A DNA stretch of 64,000 nt from RYN-133 sp963754285 (GCA_963754285.1 CAVWFN010000020.1:186001-250000), one strand, 5' to 3'; positions 30,605 to 40,534 are shown, counted from the first letter of the stretch. A program made the numbers and translations. The notes: a model not told the origin generated them from the letters alone.

Positions 30605-32524
30605 GTGGTGAAGCCCACCGACATCGCATACCTGATTTCGCTCGGCAGCCCGACCGTCGCACCCGACGCACACCATGCCGTCATCGCGGCCTCCCGTCCC
30701 GATCCGGACGAGAACGAGTACCCCACCCAGCTCTGGCTCGTCGACCTGACCGGCTCCGACGAGCCTCGCCAGCTGACCCACGGCGAAAGCGACAACGCGC
30801 CGCGCTACTCACCGGACGGGAAATGGATCGCGTTCGTGCGCAAGACCGGCGAAGGCAAGCCGCAGCTGCACGTGCTCGCGACCGGTGGCGGCGACGCGCG
30901 CAAGCTCACCGATCTGCCCGGCGGCGCCGGAGCACCGAAGTGGTCGCCGGACTCGTCGACGATCGCGTTCACGGCCCGAGTGCCCGAGGAGGGGCGCTAC
31001 GGCCAGGACGAGAAGATCACGCCGGGCAAGGAGCCGCCGCGGCGCATCACCGGTCTGCAGTACCGCCTCGACGGTGTCGGCTTCCTGATCGACCAGCGCA
31101 GTCATGTGTTCACGGTCGGCATCGACGGCGAGGACGAGGCGAAGCAACTCACATCCGGCGACTGGGACGACGTCGACGTCGCCTGGAGCCCGGACGGTGC
31201 CTGGCTCGCGTTCGTGTCGCGTCGCCACGAGCGGCGCGAGCACGACCTGAACTCCGACGTGTTCGTGATGCGCCCGGACGGCAGTGACCTGCGTCAGGTG
31301 ACCGATTCGTCGTTGTCGACCGGCGAGCCGCAGTTCACCGAGTCCGGCGACACGATCGTGTTCGTCGGCGGCGATGCCGGACCCGAGGGAAACACCTGGG
31401 TGGGCACGCAGAACGGGCTCTACTCGGTACCCGTCGTGCCGGGCGGACGCGCTTCGCGCCTCACCGACGCCGAGCGCTACAACCTCGTCGAGGGCGCCGG
31501 CTTGGTCGTCGACGGCGACCGCGTGCTCGCGCTCTACGAGAACCGTGGCGCGAACGACTTGATCGCAGTCCCCCTGGACGGTTCGGGGCCGACGACCGTG
31601 TCGTCCGGACGACGCATGCTGAGCGGTTTCGACCACGTCGGCGACATGACCGTCGTCTCGTACAAGGACGAGCAGACCAGCGGTGAACTGGGTGTGCTGC
31701 GCGACGGCGATGTGCATCGTCTGACCGACTTCGCGAAGCAGCTGCACGACAACGCGCCGCCGCGTCCGATCATCGAGCTCACCCCGTCGGCACCGGACGG
31801 ACAGCAACTGCACGGCTTCCTCGTGCTGCCCGACGGCGACGGGCCGCACCCCGTGCTGCTGATGATCCATGGCGGCCCGTTCGCGCAGTACGGCTGGACG
31901 GTGTTCGACGAAGCGCAGGTCTATGCCGGCGCGGGCTACGCGGTCGTCTACACGAACCCGCGCGGCTCGTCCGGTTACGGCGCCGAGTACGGCAAGTACA
32001 TCAAGGGCGACGTCGGCGACCGGTCGATGGGCGACCTGATGGCGATGCTCGACGATGCGCTCGCCCGTCCCGAGCTCGACGAGTCGCGCCTGGGCGTGCT
32101 CGGCGGCTCGCACGGTGGGTTCATGACGTCGTGGATCGTCGGGCACACCGATCGCTTCTCCGCCGCTGTCAGCGAGCGTGCGGTCAACGCCATCGACAGC
32201 TTCGGCGGATCGAGCGACATCGGCTGGGGATTCGGCGACGACCTGTACGGACCCGACCCCGCCGAGCAGCACCGGCAGAGTCCGCTGACCTATGCCGACC
32301 AGATCACGACACCGCTGCTGATCATCCACTCCGAGCACGACTGGCGGTGCCCGATCGAGCAGGGACAGCGGCTCTACGTCGCGCTGCGCAATCGCGACGC
32401 CGACGTAGAGATGTTGATCTTCCCGGGCGAAGGGCACGAGCTGTCGCGATCGGGCCTGCCAAGTCATCGCGTCGCGCGCTTCGATGCCATCCTCGAGTGG
32501 TTCGACAAGTACCTGAAGCCGTAA
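30605..32524 (+). CDS. S9-family prolyl-oligopeptidase-like serine peptidase
   Basis: The 639-residue protein has an N-terminal beta-propeller (about 1-380) with repeats such as PRYSPDGKWIAFVRK, PKWSPDSSTIAFTAR and AWSPDGAWLAFVSR. The C-terminal alpha/beta hydrolase domain has LGGSHGGFMTSW (nucleophile Ser), HSEHDWRCPIEQ (Asp) and PGEGHELSRSG (His). This fits acylaminoacyl peptidase/dipeptidyl peptidase-like enzymes that cut short peptides, inside the cell since there is no signal peptide. GTG 30605 (or GTG 30608) is the start. The following hydrolase gene starts 42 bases later. Confidence 0.93.
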   Translation: MVKPTDIAYLISLGSPTVAPDAHHAVIAASRPDPDENEYPTQLWLVDLTGSDEPRQLTHGESDNAPRYSPDGKWIAFVRKTGEGKPQLHVLATGGGDARKLTDLPGGAGAPKWSPDSSTIAFTARVPEEGRYGQDEKITPGKEPPRRITGLQYRLDGVGFLIDQRSHVFTVGIDGEDEAKQLTSGDWDDVDVAWSPDGAWLAFVSRRHERREHDLNSDVFVMRPDGSDLRQVTDSSLSTGEPQFTESGDTIVFVGGDAGPEGNTWVGTQNGLYSVPVVPGGRASRLTDAERYNLVEGAGLVVDGDRVLALYENRGANDLIAVPLDGSGPTTVSSGRRMLSGFDHVGDMTVVSYKDEQTSGELGVLRDGDVHRLTDFAKQLHDNAPPRPIIELTPSAPDGQQLHGFLVLPDGDGPHPVLLMIHGGPFAQYGWTVFDEAQVYAGAGYAVVYTNPRGSSGYGAEYGKYIKGDVGDRSMGDLMAMLDDALARPELDESRLGVLGGSHGGFMTSWIVGHTDRFSAAVSERAVNAIDSFGGSSDIGWGFGDDLYGPDPAEQHRQSPLTYADQITTPLLIIHSEHDWRCPIEQGQRLYVALRNRDADVEMLIFPGEGHELSRSGLPSHRVARFDAILEWFDKYLKP

Positions 32525-32566
32525 CGCCGATTTGCGCAGGTTCCCTGTCCAGCTGAAGATCGGGAA

Positions 32567-34036
32567 ATGCGCCTGCTGCTCGCCGCGTCCGCGGCTGCCC
32601 TGTCGGTGATCAGCTTCGCCCTGCCGGCGGGCGCATCCGGATTCAACACGACGCGCGAAGCGAAGAACTTCGCGATCACCGAGGAACGCCAGGCCGAATA
32701 CGACACTCCTGCCTACCAGCAGCGGCTTGCCACGATCGGCGCGCAGAACCTCGCAGCGGCGACCAAGGCGCAGGCCGACGATCCGGCGCGCAACTTCGCG
32801 AACAACCTGTGCTGGTCGATGCAGAACGGCTGCGCCGGCGACATCAGGCTCTACAACTGGGGACCGAAGCACTACGGCATCGTGCGCAAGGTGCTGTTCA
32901 CAGCGCGCGACGGTGCGACGCTGTCGGGACACGTGTGGGCGACGCGGCGCGGACCGGCGCACCGTCCCGGCGTCGTGATCACGGACGGCTCGGTGCAGGC
33001 GGACGAGGCGATGTACTGGTACGCCGCGCAGACCCTCGCCAAGGAGGGCTACGTCGTGTTGACCTTCGACCCGCAGGGCCAGGGCCAGAGCGACACGTTC
33101 GGCACCGGTCCGGACCGGATGGAGGGCGTACCCGCGCAGAGCGACGGCCGTCCGTTCTACGACGGCACCGAGGACGCGCTCGACTTCTTCCTCTCGACGC
33201 CCGCGCACCACTACCGTCCGGTGCCCAGTTGCTCGAGCGGATCCAGCCATGCGCCGAAGCAGTTCCGCCGCGTGAAGCGCGGTCTCGATGCCGCATACAA
33301 CCCGCTGTGGAAGCTGCTCGACCGCAACGAGATCGGCCTCGCCGGCCATTCGTACGGGGCCGCCGCCGTCTCGTACATCGGGCAGTGGGACCACCGTGTC
33401 AAGGCGATCGTCGCATGGGACAACCTGGGCGGCCCCGGCCCGAACGACGGCTCCGTTCCTGGCATGCAGGGCGGGACGATCGGCGAGCAGGGGTGCCCGG
33501 CCGATCCGGCCGCGCGACGCACCGTCCGCATCCACACACCGGCGCTCGGCATCTCTGCCGACTACGGCCTGCCGCCCACGCCCAACACGTCACAGCCCGA
33601 TCCGCAGGCCAAGTCACTCTGGTCGATGCGCTACAGCAAGGCGGGCGTCGACACCGGCGAGATCATCATCCGCGGCGGGTCGCATCTCGACTTCAGCTAC
33701 ATCCCGAACCAGGCCTTCGGCGCCTCGTTGCGCGGCCCGGACATCAGCAACTGGTACACCGTCGCCTGGTTCGACAAGTACCTCAAGCATGAACGTTCGG
33801 CAGATCGCCGTCTGCTCACGTCGCGGTGGCTCCACGACCGCATCTCGCAACGGGTCGACCCGCGCCACGACCCGAACGTCTTCAGCTTCTACTACCCGTC
33901 GCGGCTGGACATCCACACGTTCGGCGGGGCACACGTGGTGTGCTCGAATCTCCGGCACGGGTGTTCGGCGCTGTACAAGCAGGACGGCGTGCGGGGGCCG
34001 TTCCGGTACGTGCACATCGACCAGACCCCGGACTGA
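32567..34036 (+). CDS. secreted alpha/beta hydrolase
   Basis: The 489-residue protein starts with a signal peptide (MRLLLAASAAALSVISF). The hydrolase core is seen at ITDGSVQADEAMYWYAAQTL, VLTFDPQGQGQSD and the nucleophile elbow GLAGHSYGAAAVSYIG, where Ser in GHSYG is the nucleophile. The likely acid and His are in the C-terminal part (RGGSHLDFSYIPN). Two long insertions contain Cys pairs (about C78/C85 and C218). The substrate is unknown; such proteins often are lipases, esterases or polymer-degrading enzymes. Confidence 0.85.
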   Translation: MRLLLAASAAALSVISFALPAGASGFNTTREAKNFAITEERQAEYDTPAYQQRLATIGAQNLAAATKAQADDPARNFANNLCWSMQNGCAGDIRLYNWGPKHYGIVRKVLFTARDGATLSGHVWATRRGPAHRPGVVITDGSVQADEAMYWYAAQTLAKEGYVVLTFDPQGQGQSDTFGTGPDRMEGVPAQSDGRPFYDGTEDALDFFLSTPAHHYRPVPSCSSGSSHAPKQFRRVKRGLDAAYNPLWKLLDRNEIGLAGHSYGAAAVSYIGQWDHRVKAIVAWDNLGGPGPNDGSVPGMQGGTIGEQGCPADPAARRTVRIHTPALGISADYGLPPTPNTSQPDPQAKSLWSMRYSKAGVDTGEIIIRGGSHLDFSYIPNQAFGASLRGPDISNWYTVAWFDKYLKHERSADRRLLTSRWLHDRISQRVDPRHDPNVFSFYYPSRLDIHTFGGAHVVCSNLRHGCSALYKQDGVRGPFRYVHIDQTPD

Positions 34037-34139
34037 CGGCGGATTCCACGACTCGAGCACTCTCTTCACGCCGTGGCACGATTGTCGACATGCTTCCTTG
34101 CGTCGCCCGTAGTGCAGCGCAGCTCCGTCACCAGCAGCG

Positions 34140-34751
34140 ATGAGCATCGAATTCCTGCCCGGGCCCGAGCCGGACGATGGGGGCGAGGAGCAGCTGGAAC
34201 AGCCGGGCCAGCGGGACGGACGGTGGCTCTGGCTGGTCGTCGCGGTGTTCGTGGTCGGCGCCGCGGTGTGGGTCGTGACGAGGCCGTCGTCGGCTCCGAC
34301 ACAACCGCGAGCCATAGCATCGAGCACAACGACCGCCACGCGTGCGCCGCGGGCAGATCCCGCCTGCCACGGAGTTCCTGACTGCGCGGTGTTCTCGAAG
34401 GTCCCTGCCGACCTCGATCGGCTGGCGCGCGCCTACCTGCCTCGTGGCGTCCAACTGCATGTTCATACCGTGATCGCCGTCAACTCACTCACGCACGGCG
34501 ATCTGCTGGTCCAGCGCGACATCTTCGCCGAGGTCGACTCGGTCACGGTGCTGATCCGCGTCCAGCGCGGCGGCCCGGAGAACCAGGCGATCACACCCGA
34601 TCCGCCCGGCATCGGATCGCTGCTGCTGCACCTGACCAACTCGGGGTTCATCGTGCGCTTGCAGTACCTCGCTCCAGACACCGTGCCGCCGATGGTCGAC
34701 CGTTTGCAGGCCTTCATGCGTGACCCGCGATTGACCTCCGCCGGGAGCTAG
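34140..34751 (+). CDS. single-pass membrane protein, unknown function
   Basis: The 203-residue protein has an acidic N-terminus, one membrane helix (about 29-46; WLWLVVAVFVVGAAVWVV) and a Ser/Thr/Pro/Ala linker. The outside domain begins PACHGVPDCAVFSKVPADL, with a cysteine pair. I do not recognise the family. It ends 2 bases before the following phosphatase-type gene, so the two form an operon. Confidence 0.75.
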   Translation: MSIEFLPGPEPDDGGEEQLEQPGQRDGRWLWLVVAVFVVGAAVWVVTRPSSAPTQPRAIASSTTTATRAPRADPACHGVPDCAVFSKVPADLDRLARAYLPRGVQLHVHTVIAVNSLTHGDLLVQRDIFAEVDSVTVLIRVQRGGPENQAITPDPPGIGSLLLHLTNSGFIVRLQYLAPDTVPPMVDRLQAFMRDPRLTSAGS

Positions 34752-34753
34752 CC

Positions 34754-35587
34754 GTGAAGCGCAGAGCCCTTGCCGCAGCCTGCTGGCTCGTGCTGTGTGC
34801 CGTCGCGCTGGCAGGTGCCGTGGTGTCGGGTCGTGCAGCCGGTTCCTGGGCGAGCGCGAGCGCGGGGTCGTCGCTGCGGGAGCTGCAGTTCAACCTGTGC
34901 GACAGCGGCATCGCCACGTGTTACACGGGCCGATCGGTGCGCACGGCTGCCACCGTGATCCGGAGCGAGCGCCCGGACGTCGTGACACTCAACGAGGTCT
35001 GCCGCAAGGACGTGGCGACGCTCGCGCGTGCGTTGTCAGCCGCACGCGGCAACCGACCGGTCGCCGCGGCGTTCAAGGCGGCACGGGACCGAGCGACCGA
35101 CGGTCCCTACCGTTGCGTGAACGGTCAGACATACGGGATCGGGGTGCTTGCTCTGCTCACACCAGCCGACACGCGCTACCGCACGTACTCAGGCGTCTAC
35201 CCGCGGCAGGATCTGGCCGACCCCGAAGAGCGGGTCTGGGTCTGCATCGATCTGCCCACCGGCCTGCTCACCTGCACGACGCATACCGCGGCTGCAAGCC
35301 GGACCGTCGCGCTCGCGCAGTGCCGCTACTTTCTCAACACAGCGCTGCCGAAACTACGCAGGGAGGTCGGTGACCTGCCCGTGACGCTCGGCGCGGACCT
35401 CAACCTGCAAGCCGACGGCACGCCGTCGCCGCAGTCGTGCCTGCCGCACGGCTACCAGCGTGCGGATGACGGCTTGCTGCAAGACGTCATAGCGAGCCGC
35501 AACATCGCCGTGCGATCGCACACCGTCATCGACATGCACGGCGCGACCGATCACCCCGCGCTGCTGGTCGAACTCACTGTTCGGTGA
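34754..35587 (+). CDS. secreted endonuclease/exonuclease/phosphatase family protein
   Basis: The 277-residue protein has a signal peptide (ACWLVLCAVALAGAVVSG) and an EEP-family core. The metal and catalytic residues are seen at ELQFNLCD (Asn/Asp), PDVVTLNEVC (Glu), TCTTHTAAASRTVAL (His), LPVTLGADLNLQADGT (Asp-x-Asn) and TDHPALLVEL (Asp-His). Cysteines may form disulfides, as usual for secreted forms. The substrate may be DNA, RNA or a phosphorylated small molecule. It follows the single-pass membrane gene. Confidence 0.88.
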   Translation: MKRRALAAACWLVLCAVALAGAVVSGRAAGSWASASAGSSLRELQFNLCDSGIATCYTGRSVRTAATVIRSERPDVVTLNEVCRKDVATLARALSAARGNRPVAAAFKAARDRATDGPYRCVNGQTYGIGVLALLTPADTRYRTYSGVYPRQDLADPEERVWVCIDLPTGLLTCTTHTAAASRTVALAQCRYFLNTALPKLRREVGDLPVTLGADLNLQADGTPSPQSCLPHGYQRADDGLLQDVIASRNIAVRSHTVIDMHGATDHPALLVELTVR

Positions 35588-35615
35588 CCACCGCGGCCTG
35601 GCCGGAGTCGTTGGG

Positions 35616-36605
35616 TCACGAGTCGTGTTCGCGCGGCGGTTTGTCGAAGGTGACGTTGATGTCCTGGAAACCCTTGAACCGCTGCGATTTCGCCAGGCCG
35701 GTGTACGCGAGCCGGTCGGCGGTGGTCAGGTCGACGTCGTCGGTGAACGGTGTCAGCAGCGAGCGCGGGTAGAGCTTCAGTTCGCGCACGGCGTTGTACT
35801 CGACCGCGAGGACGACGATGAGTGACTCGAGGTAGATCCACGCGACGAGGCCGAGTACAAATGCGAACACCGCGTTCGTCGCGGTCGCGTGCTTCACGAC
35901 CGATCCGATATAGGCGGTGCCGACGTACTGCAGCAACTGCCACGCGATGGCCGCCGCGATTGCGCCCCGCACGATGCAGCGCCACGGCAGCGGACGAGCG
36001 GTGGCGACCCGGAACCCGAGCATGAAGACCCCGAGGTTGACGAGCAGGGACGCCACCACGAGCAGCACCTTCAGCCCGGCGTCGATGCCCGCTCCGAAGG
36101 CTGCGGTGTTCGTGCCGAGCGCCGACAAGACGGTCGTGCCGATGATCGCCAGACCGGCCACGAGCAGAAGCAGCAGACTGCGCAATCTGCTCCGTAGCGG
36201 ATTGGGCCGGCTGTTGCGCGGCACGCGCCAGATCGTGTTCATCGCGTTCTGCGCGGCCTGCGCGACTCCGAGTCCGCCGTAGATGGTGCCTAGGATGCCG
36301 ACGATCAGCCCGATGCCGCTTCCGCTGATACCGCGGGGGTCGGTGAGTTGATCGCCGACGACCGGGAACTGTCCCAGCGCTGAATGCAGCACCTGCTGCG
36401 TCAGCGAAGGATCGCCTTGCAGCACGAAGTTGAGGATGGTCGAGCCGAGCAGCAGCAGCGGAAACAGCGAGACGATTCCGTAGTAGGTGATGATCGCCGC
36501 AAGGTAGGTGCCTTGATCGTCGACGAACTTGTAGAGCACCGCGATCGGGAAGCCGGCACGGCGGTGAGTGCGCTGGTACCGGTCGAGCCGCTCGACGAAG
36601 GTCAC
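35616..36605 (-). CDS. YihY/BrkB-family inner membrane protein
   Basis: The 329-residue protein begins VTFVERLDRYQRTHRRAG and has six hydrophobic helices in the YihY arrangement, with YLAAIITYYGIVSLFPLLLL and GSGIGLIVGILGTIYGGLGVAQAAQ. The family was once called RNase BN, which is incorrect. Its transport role is unproven. GTG 36605 is preferred because GAGGAG lies 6 bases before it; the upstream in-frame ATG (36635) has no ribosome binding site. It is the intact relative of the two-frame gene at 8885. Confidence 0.88.
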   Translation of the reverse strand: MTFVERLDRYQRTHRRAGFPIAVLYKFVDDQGTYLAAIITYYGIVSLFPLLLLGSTILNFVLQGDPSLTQQVLHSALGQFPVVGDQLTDPRGISGSGIGLIVGILGTIYGGLGVAQAAQNAMNTIWRVPRNSRPNPLRSRLRSLLLLLVAGLAIIGTTVLSALGTNTAAFGAGIDAGLKVLLVVASLLVNLGVFMLGFRVATARPLPWRCIVRGAIAAAIAWQLLQYVGTAYIGSVVKHATATNAVFAFVLGLVAWIYLESLIVVLAVEYNAVRELKLYPRSLLTPFTDDVDLTTADRLAYTGLAKSQRFKGFQDINVTFDKPPREHDS

Positions 36606-36662
36606 CGTGACCTCCTCGGGGCCTGGGTGCCTCAATCGTAAGCAGCTGATCAGAAAAGTGAC

Positions 36663-38714
36663 TCAGAAGCTCTTGTGCAGGACGAGCGGATATACCGGCC
36701 CCGCACCGGCCTCGCGCAACAACACGGCCGACACGGTGAGGGTGAAGCCGCTGCGCAGCGTGTCGTCGAGCAGCAGCACCGGTCCGGCCGGTACGGGGCC
36801 ATCGACCGACAACCGAGTCAGCGCAAGCCGCGCCGAATCGACATTCGTCGCAGCGTCCGCCTGCAGGCCCGGTCCCTCGGCGCGCAACGGCGTCGCGACC
36901 TCCATGCGGCCCAAGGTTGCGACTCGTTCGGCCAGATCGGCGAGCAGCCCGTTGTGCCGCCGCGACGGCACCCAGGTGACCCAGCTCGGACGTCCCGCAG
37001 GCCATCCCCACTTCGACAGCACCCCGACGATGCCGTCGAACACATCTTTCGACACCGGCGTATCGCTTTGCAGGGCAGCCGATACTGCGTCGAGCCAGGC
37101 AGGATCTTCGGCCAGCGCGAGCGCGCGACCCGGTTCGGCGCGACTTGCCTCGGCGATCTTGCCTCGGCGCGGCGCACCGGCGGGCCACATCTTGCGCGGC
37201 TCTATGACGACCGTCTGCGAGCGCAGATGGACGAGGGCGGCGCGCACGGTGTCCGGCGACGGCTCGCGCAACGGCAGTCGTCCGGTGCACACCGCACACC
37301 GACCGCAGTCGGCCTCGGTCGGGTCGTCGAGCTCGGCACGCAACTGCCGCATCAAACACGACTCGCTGCGCTCGTAGCGCAGCATCGCGCGTTGCTCACG
37401 ACGTCGAGCAGCGGCGATTGCCTCGTGACGCTCGGCGTCGTAGGTCCACTCGCGCCCGGTTGAGATCCAGCCGCCGTCGACGCGCTCGACGGCACCGTCG
37501 ACGTCGAGCACCTTCAGCAGCGTCTCGAGGCGCGTGCGGCGCAGACCGGAGTCTGCTTCGAGCCGGGGCAACGACACGGGCCCGTCCGCGAGGATCGCGA
37601 GCACGCGCCGCACGCGGTCTTCGGACGGGAACGCCGTCGAGTCGAAGAACGCCCAGATCTTCTCGTCGGCGCTGGTCGGCAGCAGTACGGCATGCGCCTG
37701 GTCGAGCGCACGACCGGCGCGTCCGACCTGTTGGTAGTAGGCGATCGGCGACGGCGGCGCACCGAGATTCAGCACGAAACCGAGCGTCGGATGGTCCAGC
37801 CCCATCCCGAGGCTCGATGTGGCCACCACCGCCCGCAGTTCGTGTGCGAGCAGCCGCTTCTCGATCAGCGCGCGTTCGTCGGGCGGTGTCGCCGACGAGT
37901 ACGCGGCGACTTCGTGTCCGCGCCCGGCGAGAAAACTCGCGAGCCGTGTCGTCTCGGCGACCGTGAGCGTGTAGATCAGGCCCGACCCCGGCAGGCCTGC
38001 CTCGAGCGCATCGGCGATCCATGCGTACGCCGTGGGCAGGTCAGGATTCGCGACGACGGACAGCGCGAGGCTTTCGCGATCGAGCGATCCGCGCAGTGTG
38101 ACGGTGTCGGTGCCCAGTTGTGCGGCCACGTCGGCGCTCACGCGATCGTTCGCCGTCGCCGTGGTCGCCAGCACCGGAGTGCCGTCGGGCAGCCCGGCGA
38201 GAACGTCGCGGATGCGTCGGTAGTCAGGACGGAAATCCGAACCCCAGTCGGACACGCAGTGCGCCTCATCGACGACGAGCAACCCGATACGGGGCGCGAG
38301 ACCGGGCAGGACCCGCGACCGGAATCCCGCAGAGTTCAGCCGCTCCGGCGAGATCAGCAGCACGTCGACCTCGTCGGCCGCGATGCGCGACTCGATCTCG
38401 GACCAGTCGTCGATGTTCGCGCTGTTGAGCGTGACTGCGTGCAGTCCGGAGCGCGTGGCCGCCGCGACCTGGTCACGCATCAGTGCCAGCAGCGGCGAGA
38501 TCACGAGCGCGGGACCGGAGCCGGCAGCGCGACGCAACCCCGCGGCGATCCAGTAGACCGCCGACTTGCCCCAGCCCGTGCGCTGGATGACCACGACCTT
38601 GCGGCGTTGCTCGACCAGCGCCTCGATCGCCGTCCACTGGTCGTCGCGCAGCACGGCCGACGGCCCGGCGAGGCGGGTCAGGTGTTGCTGAGCGGTCGCG
38701 CGCAGATCGGACAC
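36663..38714 (-). CDS. RecQ-family ATP-dependent DNA helicase
   Basis: The 683-residue protein has the RecQ helicase core (about 20-360): QRTGWGKSAVYWIA (Walker A), VVDEAHCVSDWGSDFRPDY (DEAH and motif II region), TATANDRV and GRAGRALDQAHAVLL (motif VI). A zinc-binding region follows with CLMRQL...CGRCAVC (about 465-485). The C-terminal 190 residues have no HRDC signature; their end reads LLLDDTLRSGFTL, like a phosphoribosyltransferase-type PRPP site seen in actinobacterial RecQ-like proteins. GTG 38714 is used; the long upstream frame is inside the MFS gene. Confidence 0.9.
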   Translation of the reverse strand: MSDLRATAQQHLTRLAGPSAVLRDDQWTAIEALVEQRRKVVVIQRTGWGKSAVYWIAAGLRRAAGSGPALVISPLLALMRDQVAAATRSGLHAVTLNSANIDDWSEIESRIAADEVDVLLISPERLNSAGFRSRVLPGLAPRIGLLVVDEAHCVSDWGSDFRPDYRRIRDVLAGLPDGTPVLATTATANDRVSADVAAQLGTDTVTLRGSLDRESLALSVVANPDLPTAYAWIADALEAGLPGSGLIYTLTVAETTRLASFLAGRGHEVAAYSSATPPDERALIEKRLLAHELRAVVATSSLGMGLDHPTLGFVLNLGAPPSPIAYYQQVGRAGRALDQAHAVLLPTSADEKIWAFFDSTAFPSEDRVRRVLAILADGPVSLPRLEADSGLRRTRLETLLKVLDVDGAVERVDGGWISTGREWTYDAERHEAIAAARRREQRAMLRYERSESCLMRQLRAELDDPTEADCGRCAVCTGRLPLREPSPDTVRAALVHLRSQTVVIEPRKMWPAGAPRRGKIAEASRAEPGRALALAEDPAWLDAVSAALQSDTPVSKDVFDGIVGVLSKWGWPAGRPSWVTWVPSRRHNGLLADLAERVATLGRMEVATPLRAEGPGLQADAATNVDSARLALTRLSVDGPVPAGPVLLLDDTLRSGFTLTVSAVLLREAGAGPVYPLVLHKSF

Positions 38715-38719
38715 GCTGC

Positions 38720-39913
38720 CTATCGTGCCGTGAGGCTCGGACGAAGCCGCGCCGTCCACAGGATCAATCCCAGCAGCGGCAGGGCGACGCCGAACCAGCA
38801 CATCCCCGTCCAGCCGTATGCCGAGTGCAGCACCCCGGCGATCGCAGAGGCGATGGCGCCGCCGACGAAAACGGTCGTCATGTAGACGGTGTTGATCCGA
38901 GCGCGAGCATCGCCGCGCAGGGAGTAGATCTCCTGCTGGCTCATCACCTGGTGGCACTGGACGGCGAGATCGAGCAGCACACCGGCCAGGGCGAGCAACA
39001 CGACACTCGAGTGCCCGACTGCGGCGAGCGTCAATGCGATGGCGGCGAGCGCGATCGCAGCGCCGCTGGCTGACCGGCCGTGCCCGCGGTCGGCAAGCCG
39101 GCCGCCCAAGGGCGCAGCCGCGGCACCGGCCGCGCCGACCAGCGCGAACACGCCGATCTCGGCCTGCGTCAAATGGTGCTCGCCGACGAGCTCGTACGCG
39201 ATGCCCGTCCAGTACACGGTGAACGCTCCGAACATGCATGCCTGGCTCAGCGCGCGCCAGCGCAGCACGGGCAGTTCGCCGGGCAGCCGCAGCGTCGTCG
39301 CGAGCAGGTCGCGGTAACCGCTCACATGGCGCGGTCGGTACTCGGGGAGCAGACGCCGCAACGCGACGACGAGCACCAGCATGAGCACCGCGGACACGAA
39401 ATAGATCGCCCGCCATCCGAACCAGTTCGCGACGAAACTGGACGCCGACCGTGCGAGCAGGATGCCGAGCAGCAACCCACTCATCACCTGGCCGACAACC
39501 TTGCCGCGTGTCTCGTCCGGCGCCATGTGGGCCACGAGCGGGACGACGATCTGGGCAACCACCGACGTCAGCCCGACGAGCACCGACACGACGAGGAATA
39601 CGGCGAAGACCGGCGAGACCGCGGTGAGGAGCAACGCGATCGCGGTGGCGAACAGCACGCGCGTGATCAGGCGACGGTTCTCGAACAAATCACCGAGCGG
39701 CAGCACGAGCAGCAGGCCGATCGCGTAGCCGATCTGCGTCATCGTGATCACGACCGACGCGGCACCCTCGCCGACGCCGAAGCCCTTCGCGATCAGGTCG
39801 AGCAGCGGCTGCGCGTAATACAGGTTGGCGACCGCGAGACCCGAGGTCACGGCGAGGACGACGGTGACCATGCCGAGCCTGGGCGGCGCGGGCGTGTCGG
39901 TGGTGGCAGCCAT
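38720..39913 (-). CDS. MFS transporter
   Basis: The 397-residue protein has 12 predicted membrane helices and reads AVTSGLAVANLYYAQPLLD, typical of the MFS family with YfcJ-like or drug/H+ antiporter members. Loop 2-3 has PLGDLFENRRLITR, and the later copy (LGGRLADRGHGR) repeats the motif A pattern. Export of a drug or metabolite is likely. It is upstream of recQ by 5 bases, so they may be cotranscribed, but no functional link is obvious. It follows a TetR gene in the same direction. Confidence 0.88.
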   Translation of the reverse strand: MAATTDTPAPPRLGMVTVVLAVTSGLAVANLYYAQPLLDLIAKGFGVGEGAASVVITMTQIGYAIGLLLVLPLGDLFENRRLITRVLFATAIALLLTAVSPVFAVFLVVSVLVGLTSVVAQIVVPLVAHMAPDETRGKVVGQVMSGLLLGILLARSASSFVANWFGWRAIYFVSAVLMLVLVVALRRLLPEYRPRHVSGYRDLLATTLRLPGELPVLRWRALSQACMFGAFTVYWTGIAYELVGEHHLTQAEIGVFALVGAAGAAAAPLGGRLADRGHGRSASGAAIALAAIALTLAAVGHSSVVLLALAGVLLDLAVQCHQVMSQQEIYSLRGDARARINTVYMTTVFVGGAIASAIAGVLHSAYGWTGMCWFGVALPLLGLILWTARLRPSLTAR

Positions 39914-39931
39914 ATCTATACGGTACGTCTA

Positions 39932-40504
39932 CTATTTGCCGACGCCAGCCAGAAGCTGTGTGACAAGCGTCCTGCCGAGGTCGGCCGGCAGGTCGCCGTG
40001 GCCGAAGATGAGCCGGTAGTACAGCGGCCCGTAGAGCTGGTCCATCAACGCTTCGGCGTCGAGATCCGCGCGCAGCTCCCCCGCGGCGATCCCCCGGCGG
40101 ATGACCTCGGCAGCGACGGCGCGGCGCGGCGCGAGCCAGCGCTCGCGCACAGCACGCGCGAGAACGGGATCACCCAGCACTTCGGCCGCGACTGCGCGCA
40201 TGATCGGTCCGACGTCGGTGTCACGGAACAGCCGGATGAGCTCGTCCAGCTGGTACTGCAGGGCGGCGCGACTGTCGAGACCCTCGGGGATCGCGATCGA
40301 GTCCTGCATGCGGTGCATCAGCCCATCCAGGGCGACGGCGCCGCGCGAGGGCCACCACTTGTAGATGGTCGCCTTGCTCACGCCCGCACGCGTGGCGATC
40401 GCCTCGATCGTGGCGGCGGCCAGGCCGCCTTCGAGCATCAAGTCGCCTGCCGCCTCGACGATCGCTCGACGCGACTGCTCGCTGCGGGGCCGTCCGGCAC
40501 CCAT
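39932..40504 (-). CDS. TetR-family transcriptional repressor
   Basis: The 190-residue protein has the HTH in MGAGRPRSEQSRRAIVEAA, then IEAIATRAGVSKATIYKWW, an almost ideal TetR DNA-binding domain. The C-terminal TetR_C part contains VGPIMRAVAAEVLGDPVLARA. It is between the MFS gene downstream (18 bases) and the divergent SDR gene upstream (43 bases), so both are candidates for regulation. The palindrome at 40526-40534 is a possible operator. ATG 40504 fits the domain start; upstream frame is not coding. Confidence 0.9.
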   Translation of the reverse strand: MGAGRPRSEQSRRAIVEAAGDLMLEGGLAAATIEAIATRAGVSKATIYKWWPSRGAVALDGLMHRMQDSIAIPEGLDSRAALQYQLDELIRLFRDTDVGPIMRAVAAEVLGDPVLARAVRERWLAPRRAVAAEVIRRGIAAGELRADLDAEALMDQLYGPLYYRLIFGHGDLPADLGRTLVTQLLAGVGK

Positions 40505-40525
40505 GCGGACACCTCCAATTAACGA

Positions 40526-40534
40526 ACGCAGCGT
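40526..40534. promoter_or_regulatory. candidate TetR operator ACGC-A-GCGT
   Basis: A perfect 9-base palindrome, with one more matched pair outward (G...C), sits in the 43-base divergent gap between the TetR and SDR genes. Position suits an operator; the half-sites are short. Confidence 0.3.

Noticed and set aside
30809..33535. 908-residue reading frame on the minus strand opposite the S9 peptidase
   Set aside because: It is antisense to the clearly coding S9 peptidase and hydrolase genes. Its composition (Arg/Val-rich, repetitive) has no domain and no ribosome binding site, as expected from GC-rich reverse-frame bias.
35551..37359. 602-residue minus-strand frame spanning the YihY and RecQ 3' regions
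   Set aside because: It runs through two coding genes in a different frame, with Arg-rich random composition.
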